Made by a program: the position numbers and the translations under genes. DNA of 15,529 nt from an uncultured Bacteroidales bacterium. Lineage in GTDB: Bacteria > Bacteroidota > Bacteroidia > Bacteroidales > UBA932. Below, piece after piece: positions 1 through 7,172 of this stretch (positions are counted from its first letter, which is position 1; the number at the start of each line of letters is the position of its first letter). The stretch is taken from NCBI GenBank assembly GCA_946549475.1, contig CAMNQO010000020.1, positions 1 through 15,529 on the forward strand, read 5' to 3'. The notes under the pieces were generated by a model. The model had not been told where the DNA came from, did no database searches, and was given only the letters and a program-made list of their open reading frames with translations.

Positions 1-150
1 AATGTAGTCGCAGCCGCTTTTCCAGCCCTGCTCCGCATACCAGGCGTTGGCTTTCCCGGCCGTCCAGCGGCCGTTGGGTTCATAATCACTCCGGCAGGCG
101 ACCGAAAGCAAGACGGCGGCACAGAGCATTAAAAAAACATTCTTTTTCAT
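1..150 (-). CDS. N-terminal fragment of a lipoprotein, probable GH5-like glycoside hydrolase (partial)
   Basis: The ATG at 150 opens a frame that stays open for 50 codons to the left edge, so only the N-terminus is present. The first 19 residues are a lipoprotein signal peptide (MKKN start, hydrophobic core, lipobox SVAC with Cys19), followed by S-D-Y-E, an acidic start common in surface-exported Bacteroidetes lipoproteins. The next stretch, NGRWTAGKANAWYAEQGW, then KSGCDYI at the edge, resembles the opening of Bacteroidetes secreted proteins annotated as cellulase-family or '1,4-beta-xylanase' TIM-barrel enzymes, whose mature N-terminus has a W..(K)A..WY..Q.W..GC.(F/Y)I pattern. That family match is from memory of the pattern; the catalytic barrel is outside the window. 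A 91-bp gap with its own candidate promoter separates it from the upstream operon, so it may be transcribed independently. The gene call is firm, the enzyme class moderate. Confidence 0.72.
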   Translation of the reverse strand, partial: MKKNVFLMLCAAVLLSVACRSDYEPNGRWTAGKANAWYAEQGWKSGCDYI

Positions 151-182
151 GGGACAATCACAAATTTAGTTGTTCATAACAA

Positions 183-209
183 GCGATGCCGCCCGAAAGA
201 CAGCATCGC
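183..209. repeat. Perfect 7-bp inverted repeat (GCGATGC / GCATCGC), possible terminator or operator
   Basis: Arms at 183-189 and 203-209 are perfect reverse complements around a 13-nt spacer, making a GC-rich dyad about 33 bp after the stop codon of the fimbrillin-like gene. On the minus strand it is followed by TTGTTATG, only a weak U-tract, so a rho-independent terminator for the long operon is possible but not convincing. The dyad also begins at the last base of the candidate -7 element, so it would cover the expected transcription start of the downstream gene. It could equally be an operator or a 5'-end stem-loop. Sequence alone does not decide between these. Confidence 0.4.
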
Positions 210-239
210 AAAAATACAAAGAAAGTATCAATATTCAAA
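209..239 (-). promoter_or_regulatory. Candidate Bacteroides-type promoter (-33 TTTG / -7 TATTTTTG)
   Basis: On the minus strand a TTTG at 239-236 is followed after exactly 19 nt by TATTTTTG at 216-209. This fits the Bacteroidetes primary sigma-factor consensus TTTG-N19-21-TAnnTTTG, known from Bacteroides promoters. It lies about 60 bp upstream of the ATG at 150, in the only intergenic gap on that side, and would drive the glycosidase-like lipoprotein gene. The -33 element almost touches the stop codon of the preceding gene (242-244). No experimental start site is available, and AT-rich gaps can match by chance. Confidence 0.5.
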
Positions 240-241
240 AC

Positions 242-2698
242 TTATCTTGTCACGAGAATATCATCGATAAAGAAGCGGCTGAACCAGGCCTTGACACCGT
301 CGGAAGCAGGATGGGCCGTGAAGAAGATTTTCGTCTCGGCCGTCGCATTGCTGATGGCGATGTTGTAATTGTGCCAGCTGTCGCAATTGTTGATATAGAA
401 CTTCACCCAGGAAGTCAGGCCCGGATATGCGGTCTGCCATCCGCTGTCGGAGAATTCGATGTCACCGTTGGAAACGCCGTCCCGTGTGATGGAGATGATT
501 TTTCCGCCGCCTGTGATACCGATCCAGAACGAGGCACTCTCACCATATATCACATCGTTGCAGCCGCTGCCGGATTTGGTGGTGCTGTCAAATCGGGCAT
601 TGACCGGATTGAAATAGCGCATCGCTTTGAAGGAAAGATTGACATTGCCGCTCACGCCCAGAGCCGGGGTCGTCAGGACACCGGTATGGTTGATAAGGCT
701 GGTCCCGTGCGTCACATCGGAGGGAGCCGTACTGACCTGGGCATAACCCGGCCGCGCACAGACATATTCATTGGCGGTAAACTCGCCCGTCGCGCTGCCG
801 GCCGCACCTCTCTTCTGCTCGGAAGTCCACGAAGCGAACGGCGTTCCCGGGAAATTGGAAAGGGCCGCCAGACGCTCCCGGTAGGAGGTCCCGCCATACC
901 AGATGGGGGCCCCGTCGGTCAGGTTGTCAAACGGCTGCCACAGGACGATATTGCCCGCAGGCGTGGCCGTCGAGCCGGACGCGATCGGCGCGATGGCGAT
1001 GGCGGAATGGAAATTGACGGCCTGGCTCGTATTGCCGACACCCGCCGAACCGCCGCCCCCGACAACGGCCGTACCGAAGGGAACAATCTTCAGATAGAGC
1101 ATCTGGCCTGCCGGGACGCTGATGCCGCTGGAAGGGACATCGACGGCATAGAAATAATAATTGGCCCCGCTCTCACGAGCCTTGTCGATGGCGACATCGC
1201 CGGCGTGGCACCACCAGGAGTCGGGGTCCGAGGTATAATAGAGCGCAAAATTCTTGCAGCACCAGGCGCCGGAGGCACTCAGGCCGAAGAAGACCCGGAA
1301 AGCGGAAGGCAGGGCCGTCTGCATCGGGACGGAGAGGAAAGCGCCGGACTCGAAAGCAAGTCCGCCGCCGAACTGAGAATTGACGGCAAGACCGGCCACA
1401 TTGACATTGTCACGGCCCATATTTTCCTTCCAGCAATTGGTATTGAAAGTCGGAAGCGATGCCGCACTGTAGGTCGCATTCAGCCGCAGCGCAGCGCCGG
1501 AATTGTCGCCGGAAGTGTTGGCCACAGCGACCACATCGCTCAGTTCGCCCTTGGCACCGGAAAAGTAAGCGTCGGAAGAAGGGGTGGAAGTAACCTTGGT
1601 ATAGGTGACATACTTGGGCGTTTCATTGGTATTCTGCGAATGGAAGAACGAGAACACATAGGGAAGGGAGGCTACGCCTCCGGTACCGGTGACCGCCACA
1701 TTGCCGGGGAAAGCCACTTCTCCCATATCGTAGATGGTATTGCGCGAGAGCGTCATCTTGCCCGTCCGTTTGGTCCGGCGCCAGGTCTGTCCGTCATTGG
1801 TGGTAAACTCCACATCCAGACCGTTGTAGAAGGTGCCGGGAACGATGGCCATCGTGTATTCGCCGGCTCCGAAGGTGTCGGCCGTCGGGACTTCATTGCC
1901 GCCCGCACCCGGATCGCCGGGGAAGAGATTGACATAGTCTTTCTTGCTGGTCCCCACAGCCGTCGCATCGGTAAATTTGTCTCCGAAAAAGCCGATGGAG
2001 GGTTCGTCCGTAGAAGCGTCGATGTAAATGTCACCGGAAAGGTACTCCTTGAAGGGAGAAGCCACGCGAATCTTGGTAATCTTGCCGGCCATCGAAGCGG
2101 GGACCGTGAATTTCAGCAGGGCCGACATATTGCGGAAAACGAAAGGATTGTCCTTGCTCGTCGTCTTCGCGACGGAAAAAGGAGCGATGGTTTCGCCTGC
2201 ATTGCGGCGGACGGAAAAATCACCGTCCACAGCCTTCTGATACTGTGCCATCCAGGTATGGATGATACCTTTGGAAGACTCGGCATCGGAGACATAGGGA
2301 TAGAGGCCATAATAAACCGAAGAGGTCGGAACGGTCGTATTATAGGGTTCAAAACCAACGACGGCTCCGGAAGACTCGGTCTTGTAGCGATAGCCCAGGC
2401 GGAAATCATAGCCGGAGATGGTCGATTTGTTGCGGCCGTCGCTGCCGTTTCCGTCCACCATCACATCCAGCAGGTCGCCTGCGACCCAGGTCACGGCTTT
2501 TCCGTTCAAGGTCGTCTTGGAACCTTCGGGAGCATCTTCAAAGGTTGCGGTAAACTCGACCGGTCCTCCGGAAACGCCGTCCGCAGGATGGCCGGGTGAC
2601 GCCTGTCCGCCTGCGGCCGGTTCGATTTCGCTCATCTGACAAGCCGTCCAGGCCATGCAAGTCGCGGCGAGAAGAAGAAGGGAAACTGAATTTTTCAT
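242..2698 (-). CDS. Fimbrillin-like lipoprotein with a C-terminal two-part module shared with the gene at 4897-7161
   Basis: 818 aa. Residues 1-20 form a lipoprotein signal peptide ending in WTAC; Trp at -3 of the Cys20 lipobox is unusual. Residues about 47-330 look like the Bacteroidetes fimbrillin-like (Mfa/FimA-related) domain: KTTLNGKAVTWVAGD, YYGLYPY, FRNMSALLKFTV, YTMAIVPGT and TLSRNTIYDMGEV follow its usual order. Residues about 345-569 (from LPYVFSF to FHSAI) and 587-818 (from WQPFDNLT through ARPGYAQ, LSFKAMRY and the terminal FFIDDILVTR) match, in order, the C-terminal halves of the lipoprotein at 4897-7161. The last part has the F.IDDI ending of jelly-roll, carbohydrate-binding-like domains. 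The ATG at 2698 is 17 bp after the previous stop codon and has no Shine-Dalgarno sequence. Likely role: surface ligand-binding or scaffold lipoprotein of the SusCD operon. A true fimbrial subunit is unlikely given the long extra C-terminus. Function is inferred; the gene is certain. Confidence 0.9.
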   Translation of the reverse strand: MKNSVSLLLLAATCMAWTACQMSEIEPAAGGQASPGHPADGVSGGPVEFTATFEDAPEGSKTTLNGKAVTWVAGDLLDVMVDGNGSDGRNKSTISGYDFRLGYRYKTESSGAVVGFEPYNTTVPTSSVYYGLYPYVSDAESSKGIIHTWMAQYQKAVDGDFSVRRNAGETIAPFSVAKTTSKDNPFVFRNMSALLKFTVPASMAGKITKIRVASPFKEYLSGDIYIDASTDEPSIGFFGDKFTDATAVGTSKKDYVNLFPGDPGAGGNEVPTADTFGAGEYTMAIVPGTFYNGLDVEFTTNDGQTWRRTKRTGKMTLSRNTIYDMGEVAFPGNVAVTGTGGVASLPYVFSFFHSQNTNETPKYVTYTKVTSTPSSDAYFSGAKGELSDVVAVANTSGDNSGAALRLNATYSAASLPTFNTNCWKENMGRDNVNVAGLAVNSQFGGGLAFESGAFLSVPMQTALPSAFRVFFGLSASGAWCCKNFALYYTSDPDSWWCHAGDVAIDKARESGANYYFYAVDVPSSGISVPAGQMLYLKIVPFGTAVVGGGGSAGVGNTSQAVNFHSAIAIAPIASGSTATPAGNIVLWQPFDNLTDGAPIWYGGTSYRERLAALSNFPGTPFASWTSEQKRGAAGSATGEFTANEYVCARPGYAQVSTAPSDVTHGTSLINHTGVLTTPALGVSGNVNLSFKAMRYFNPVNARFDSTTKSGSGCNDVIYGESASFWIGITGGGKIISITRDGVSNGDIEFSDSGWQTAYPGLTSWVKFYINNCDSWHNYNIAISNATAETKIFFTAHPASDGVKAWFSRFFIDDILVTR

Positions 2699-2715
2699 AA
2701 TATTCTGTTGTTAGT

Positions 2716-3900
2716 TTACCAAGGGAAAGGATTTTCGTTAAATTCTTCGTAGCCACCATTGACATCGCCGGTGCTTTCAACGATGATGATGGTACAGGAG
2801 GCCGTATAACCCCCGTCTTGCGTCGTGACGGTGACGGTAGTCATACCGGAGGCAAGTGCCGTCACCTTGCCGTCGCCGTCAACGGAGGCGACTTCCGGCT
2901 TGCTGCTGCTCCAGGTCACGCTCTTGTTCAGCGCATCGGCGGGAAGCACGGTCGCCACGAGCGTCCGGACATTGCCGACAGACAGGTTCAGCAGGGTCGG
3001 GGACAGGCTGACTCCCGTCACATATCCTTTGACATCCACCTGACAGGTCGCCGTCTTGCCCTGGTCCACGGTGCGGACCGTAATGACCGCCTTGCCCGGA
3101 GAGACAGCCGTCACCGTACCGTCATTAGACACGGAGGCGACTTCCGGCTTGCTGCTGCTCCATCGCACATCTTTGGTCGTCGCATCCGCCGGAGTGACCG
3201 TAGCTGTCAGTTTGACGCTCTGTCCCGGACTGTTCATCGTCAGGCTGGTCCTGTCAAGCGTGACACCCGTCACATCGACGGGCGGAACATATCCCTGGAC
3301 GCTGATGGTACAGGAGGCCGTCTTGCCGCCCGCATCCGTCGTCACGGTCAGCGTGGACGACCCGGCGGACACAGCCTTGATCGTTCCGTTCCTGACCGTA
3401 GCCACCAGGGGATTGGAACTGGTCCAGGACACATTCTGGTTGGTGGCGTCTCCGGGCCGGACGGCCGCGACCGCCACATAGGTATCGCCCTCGACCATCC
3501 CGATGACACTTCCGTTAAGAGAATTGACACCGTCTTCATCCATGATCATGACGGACTCGACCGGGATGTATTCGGATATGACCGTCACGGAACAACTCGC
3601 CCGCTTGCGGCCGTCAGCGGTCGTTGCATGGACATTGGCGCTGCCCACTTCCACGGCGGTCAACAGGCCGTCACGGACCGACACCACATTGGAGTTGGAT
3701 GATGTCCACACGACCGTCTGGTCGGTGGCATCACTCGGTGCAAGCGTCACCGTAAGCGAGCGGACATCGCCTTTGCGGAGGACGACTTCGGTCTCGCTGA
3801 GACTGATGCGCGTCACTTTGACTCCACCGTTGCCGGCTTTGTCACAGGAGGCTGCCGCGAGCAGCAGCACGATTCCCAAACATTGAAACAATCTCTTCAT
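2716..3900 (-). CDS. Lipoprotein with four bacterial Ig-like (Big_2) domains and an FPW tail
   Basis: 394 aa. Signal peptide 1-18 with Cys19 (AAASC). Four tandem Big_2 domains follow at about 27-109, 111-203, 205-292 and 293-375. Each carries the family signature: a V.L....  strand, P.DAT, (W)(T/S)SS.P.VA.V, G.(I/V).A...G...(I/V)TV.T and a closing (A/T)(S/T)C strand. Repeats 3 and 4 share SSSKPEVASV, encoded by identical DNA. The last 19 residues are not Ig-like and end GGYEEFNENPFPW, a tail that reappears at the end of the 43-codon ORF at 12222-12353. I start at the ATG at 3900 because the signal peptide begins there; an in-frame GTG at 3906 adds only two residues. It begins 8 bp after the stop of the EEP gene. 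Such proteins are usually surface stalks or adhesive spacers; here it probably presents or spaces other operon products. No catalytic domain is seen. Confidence 0.92.
   Translation of the reverse strand: MKRLFQCLGIVLLLAAASCDKAGNGGVKVTRISLSETEVVLRKGDVRSLTVTLAPSDATDQTVVWTSSNSNVVSVRDGLLTAVEVGSANVHATTADGRKRASCSVTVISEYIPVESVMIMDEDGVNSLNGSVIGMVEGDTYVAVAAVRPGDATNQNVSWTSSNPLVATVRNGTIKAVSAGSSTLTVTTDAGGKTASCTISVQGYVPPVDVTGVTLDRTSLTMNSPGQSVKLTATVTPADATTKDVRWSSSKPEVASVSNDGTVTAVSPGKAVITVRTVDQGKTATCQVDVKGYVTGVSLSPTLLNLSVGNVRTLVATVLPADALNKSVTWSSSKPEVASVDGDGKVTALASGMTTVTVTTQDGGYTASCTIIIVESTGDVNGGYEEFNENPFPW
2882..3162. repeat. 32-bp exact direct repeat between Ig repeats 3 and 4
   Basis: Positions 2882-2913 and 3131-3162 are identical over 32 bp, 249 bp (83 codons) apart, and encode WSSSKPEVASV in Ig domains 4 and 3. 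A second identical stretch of 19 bp (2787-2805 and 3303-3321, encoding TASCTI) joins domains 4 and 2. Neighbouring codons in the same domains are diverged. Domain 4 therefore looks like a mosaic, which fits recent gene conversion or unequal crossing-over within the array. Confidence 0.75.
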
Positions 3901-3908
3901 AGGCACAA

Positions 3909-4895
3909 TCAGTTGACAGGAAAACCGAGAACGGCATAGACCGGATAGTGGTCGGACAGGTACTTCACGCCATTGTATTTTTCGTTGACGACCTTGAACT
4001 TGGTGACCGTAAACTTGTTGAAGAAGACATGGTCGATGACGCCGCCTCCGGAACCGAATCCGTGAAAAGTGATGCTGTTGTCCGTATCACGGGCCTCGGT
4101 GCGGGCGCTCTTCCAGCCCGCCGTCCGGATGACATTGAAAACGGAAGACCCCTGCGTGGTGTTCATATCGCCGGTAAAGGCACCGGGATAGCCCTGGGGG
4201 TTATATTCCCGCATCTTGTCCGCAATCAGGTACATCTCGTTGGTCACGACATCCTCAGCGAAGTCGAGGTGGGTGTTCATGTGGAAGAAAAACTCCCCGG
4301 TCGCCTTTTTCTTGAATATCGCCCAAGTGGCGATGCGGCGATACTGCGCTCCCCAGCCGTAAGAAACCTGGCCAGGCGTTTCGGACAGCCAGAAAGTGCC
4401 GGACTGAATCAGATCCACCTCCTCTTTCTTGTAGAAAATGGCAGTGTGCTCCCCTTTCGTACCGCCGTCGCGGCCGTCTCCCACATAGGCATAGTCGGTC
4501 AGGTTGGCGGAAAGATAATTCAGGTGCGTCGGCTGCGCTTCCTGCACGCCGATGACGGTCGGATTGATGGTCCTGACCATCACAGGGATTCCTTTCTTGC
4601 GCGTATCCCACCCGTTTCCGGAAGCAGCATCTTCGCCACTGACCACGCGGAGATTGAAAGACATAATCTTGATTTCGGAGTCAGAGATCTTTTCGGGCAC
4701 GATTTCGATGGACTCCCAGTCGAGTTCATCATCCTCCTGCTGATCTTTGTCGTCCTCGGCCTTCTGGCCGCCGCTGTTGAAGTTGGCGGTCTCGGGACCA
4801 CCCACGAACAGGGAATTGTCGCCGGATTTGGAACAGGAGGGGCACATCAGGACGGCCAGCAGCCAGGCCGTAGCATAGAGCCATATTTTTTTCAT
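3909..4895 (-). CDS. Endonuclease/exonuclease/phosphatase (EEP) family lipoprotein
   Basis: 328 aa, a metal-dependent phosphodiesterase/phosphatase of the DNase I-like fold. Signal peptide with Cys21 (CPSC) and an acidic linker at about 46-65 precede the domain at 74-328. All family motifs are present in order: SFNLR with Asn81, GVQEA with Glu119 (metal ligand), FWLSETP at 169-174, NTHLD with catalytic His209, GDMN with Asp243/Asn245, IDH with Asp288/His289 and SDH with Asp315/His316. The site looks intact and the length is normal for small secreted Bacteroidetes EEP proteins. I choose the ATG at 4895: it follows the TAA of the upstream gene by one base and opens directly into the signal peptide. 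There is no Shine-Dalgarno sequence, so translational coupling is likely; the ATG at 4904 is an alternative. The family covers nucleases, sphingomyelinases, inositol-phosphate phosphatases and others, and sequence alone does not give the substrate. As the only evident enzyme in the SusCD operon, it probably cleaves a phosphoester at the cell surface. Confidence 0.93.
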   Translation of the reverse strand: MKKIWLYATAWLLAVLMCPSCSKSGDNSLFVGGPETANFNSGGQKAEDDKDQQEDDELDWESIEIVPEKISDSEIKIMSFNLRVVSGEDAASGNGWDTRKKGIPVMVRTINPTVIGVQEAQPTHLNYLSANLTDYAYVGDGRDGGTKGEHTAIFYKKEEVDLIQSGTFWLSETPGQVSYGWGAQYRRIATWAIFKKKATGEFFFHMNTHLDFAEDVVTNEMYLIADKMREYNPQGYPGAFTGDMNTTQGSSVFNVIRTAGWKSARTEARDTDNSITFHGFGSGGGVIDHVFFNKFTVTKFKVVNEKYNGVKYLSDHYPVYAVLGFPVN

Positions 4896-4896
4896 A

Positions 4897-7161
4897 TTAT
4901 TCATTTTTAACAAGCGTAATATCATCAATGAACCAGCGGGTCATATCCTCAGAGGTGGCCGCCACGCTGGTAAAAGCAATCTTCGTACCCGCCGTCGCTC
5001 CCTTGATGGTCAGGGTGTAGGTCTTGAACTTGTCGTAGGGCATGCCGGAGAACTGGGCCGTGGCGGACTTGGTTTCTTCAAAAACAGCCTCCGTATCTTC
5101 GGGCAACAAGCGGACCACGCCCTTGGAGATGTCGGGATGGACGTTATCCGGAACGGCGACACGGTTGCCCGGACGATCCACGCAGGCATTGCGGTAACGG
5201 GCCGCCTTGAACGAAAGCGTAAAATCGCCGCCCTCACCCAATTCGGGAAGAATGAGCGTACCGGGGTAATTCCGGTACTCGGTACGCGAACCGCCGCGTT
5301 CTTCGTTGACAAAACCGATCTGCGCATAGCCCGGACGCTCATAGACATCCCGGGTATCCATATCAAGCAGCATCTTCTTGGCCGGAGTCCATTCGGAATA
5401 CTCCCCGCCGCTGTAGTTGAGCATGGCGGCGAGTTTCTCGCCATAGAAGTAGTCCATACCGGCCGTCAGGCGGTCGAAAGGCTCGAAATAGTAAGCATTG
5501 GCCGGCACTTTGGTGCGCTGCTCCACTTCTTCGGAAATGACCAGCGCGGAGTGGAGGTTGATCTGGCAGGAAGAGCCGTGACCGTCCAGTCCCATGCCGC
5601 CGTTGCACCCCTGACTGCCCTGGGGGCAAAGTTTGACATAGAAGGTGTCGCCCGAGTTGAAACTTTCGGTCAGGGTAAGCGGAACCGTATAATACAGATA
5701 ATAGGCACCGTCGGTACGGCTCAGTTCGATGAACACGCTGGACTCGGCAGGGTGCCATGTCCGCTTGTCCTTGGACCAGGAGAGGAGCCATTCACGCAGG
5801 GCGTAGTTGGTGCCGGCCAGGCCGAAACTCACATTGATTTTGGCCGGGAGGCTGGTCTTCAGGGGCACGTTCCACCACCAGCCGCATTCTGCGGTCGGCG
5901 TGGTCTTGCAGTCCTGCGAGACAAAACCGGTACACATCACATTGTCGTGGCCGGCATACTCGGACCAGTACCAGGTCTTCTGACCGTTGATTTTGGTCTC
6001 ATCTTCGCCATAAGCGGTCAACTCCAGGGTAGCGGCGACCGATTCGTCTTCATCTTCCGCCACGACGCCCTGCACCAGTTTGGTTGCAGGATTGTAGGTC
6101 AATTCGTGGTAGATAAGGTATTTCGGGCAGCCGTCCAGATCCTGCCAGGTCAGGAAGGAAAACACATAGGGCAGTTCTTCCACACCCGGCGCACCGAAAC
6201 GCAGACGGGAGAAGGGCGCATCGTCCTCGCGGGTGGGTTCGAGGACGGGCATGCCGCCGGCAAGAGGTCTGGCGATACCGCTGATGTCACCTTTTCCCCG
6301 GTTATAAAACGCCGCGCTGAAGGAGGCATCCTCCCGCACCGCAAGACGGACATGGTTGTCCGACTCGTCTTCGAGCACCGGACTGCGGACATAAGTACCG
6401 CCGACATATTCCTCGAGCACCTGGAAGTTCTTGATGCGCACATACATGGACTCATAGTTTCCGCTCTGCATCTGGCTGTAGGAGACATCGCAGGGAACAA
6501 GGCTTACCGTACTGGTGCGGGTCTGCTGCGGACGGGAAGCAAGCGCCAGCGTGAGGACGCCGTCTTGACGGGAAAGTACGGCTCCTTTGAGATCGACATC
6601 CACCTCACAGCCCTGTTCAAAGGCGACATAGCCATCTGCGGAAAGGACATTGATACCGCTGGAAGGGGCTGTAAACGAATCCCCCAGCGCCATCTGGCCG
6701 TTCGCGTAATTGGCCTCCGAATAGTTGGAAAGGACAAAAGCCTTGAGACGCCCGGAAGCAAGCGTGTGCGGCCCGGAGGTCTCCATCTGCCGGATGGTCG
6801 CGACGGGTAGGTACTCCGGCCCGTTGGTGCCGTTCTGATCGATGCGGATCGGCTTGACCACCTTGGATTTGAGGTCGCTGAGTTCGACGACGCAACTGCG
6901 GGCGCCGCCCATATTGTCCTGTACGGAAAAAACCAGATCCGCATTTCCCGCACCGGAGGTGACGGAGGCGCTGACCCAGGACTCGGGAACCGAGAGTTTC
7001 CATTGGGTATTGGACTCGACGGTGATTCCATACGCGATGCTGAAACTCGGCACCACGATGTAATCCTGGTTGACCTCCACATAAGGAGCGGGCATTTCGG
7101 GACCCTTGGCACAAGAGCAGAGCGCCAGGGCGGAAAGAAAAAGAATGATATATTTTTTCAT
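4897..7161 (-). CDS. BACON + DUF5689 lipoprotein with shared C-terminal two-part module
   Basis: 754 aa. Lipoprotein signal peptide with Cys17 (LCSC). Residues about 28-110 form a BACON-like Ig domain (WKLSVPESWVSASVTSG, then GGARSCVVELS and a closing I.QNG). Residues about 116-315 fit DUF5689, an OB-fold-like Bacteroidetes domain, with GRLKAFVLSNYS, the V.VDLKGAVL strand and YVRIKNFQV. Residues about 330-543 (LPYVFSF to NLHSALVIS) and 559-754 (FEPFDRLTAG, ERPGYAQIG, LSFKAARYRN, RWFIDDITLV) are homologous to the C-terminal half of the lipoprotein at 242-2698. It follows susD after 11 bp. Two in-frame ATGs exist; I prefer 7161 because GGAG at 7171-7168 lies 6 nt from it, whereas it abuts the ATG at 7167. 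Likely role: cell-surface binding lipoprotein working with SusCD. DUF5689 and BACON domains are common in such partners and some DUF5689 proteins sit beside EEP enzymes (recollection, not checked). The gene is certain; the ligand is unknown. Confidence 0.92.
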   Translation of the reverse strand: MKKYIILFLSALALCSCAKGPEMPAPYVEVNQDYIVVPSFSIAYGITVESNTQWKLSVPESWVSASVTSGAGNADLVFSVQDNMGGARSCVVELSDLKSKVVKPIRIDQNGTNGPEYLPVATIRQMETSGPHTLASGRLKAFVLSNYSEANYANGQMALGDSFTAPSSGINVLSADGYVAFEQGCEVDVDLKGAVLSRQDGVLTLALASRPQQTRTSTVSLVPCDVSYSQMQSGNYESMYVRIKNFQVLEEYVGGTYVRSPVLEDESDNHVRLAVREDASFSAAFYNRGKGDISGIARPLAGGMPVLEPTREDDAPFSRLRFGAPGVEELPYVFSFLTWQDLDGCPKYLIYHELTYNPATKLVQGVVAEDEDESVAATLELTAYGEDETKINGQKTWYWSEYAGHDNVMCTGFVSQDCKTTPTAECGWWWNVPLKTSLPAKINVSFGLAGTNYALREWLLSWSKDKRTWHPAESSVFIELSRTDGAYYLYYTVPLTLTESFNSGDTFYVKLCPQGSQGCNGGMGLDGHGSSCQINLHSALVISEEVEQRTKVPANAYYFEPFDRLTAGMDYFYGEKLAAMLNYSGGEYSEWTPAKKMLLDMDTRDVYERPGYAQIGFVNEERGGSRTEYRNYPGTLILPELGEGGDFTLSFKAARYRNACVDRPGNRVAVPDNVHPDISKGVVRLLPEDTEAVFEETKSATAQFSGMPYDKFKTYTLTIKGATAGTKIAFTSVAATSEDMTRWFIDDITLVKNE

Positions 7162-7172
7162 ACGCATCTCCG

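Noticed and set aside
170..2599. A long plus-strand open frame of about 800 codons opposite the fimbrillin-like gene
   Set aside because: It is antisense to a gene with clear domains and signal peptide, its translation is low-complexity and Arg/Gly/Ile rich with no recognisable motif, and it arises from GC-rich codon structure.
2716..2775. Type IX secretion C-terminal sorting domain on the Ig-domain protein
   Set aside because: The protein has a lipoprotein signal peptide and its last residues lack the usual CTD strand pattern; the FPW tail is too short.
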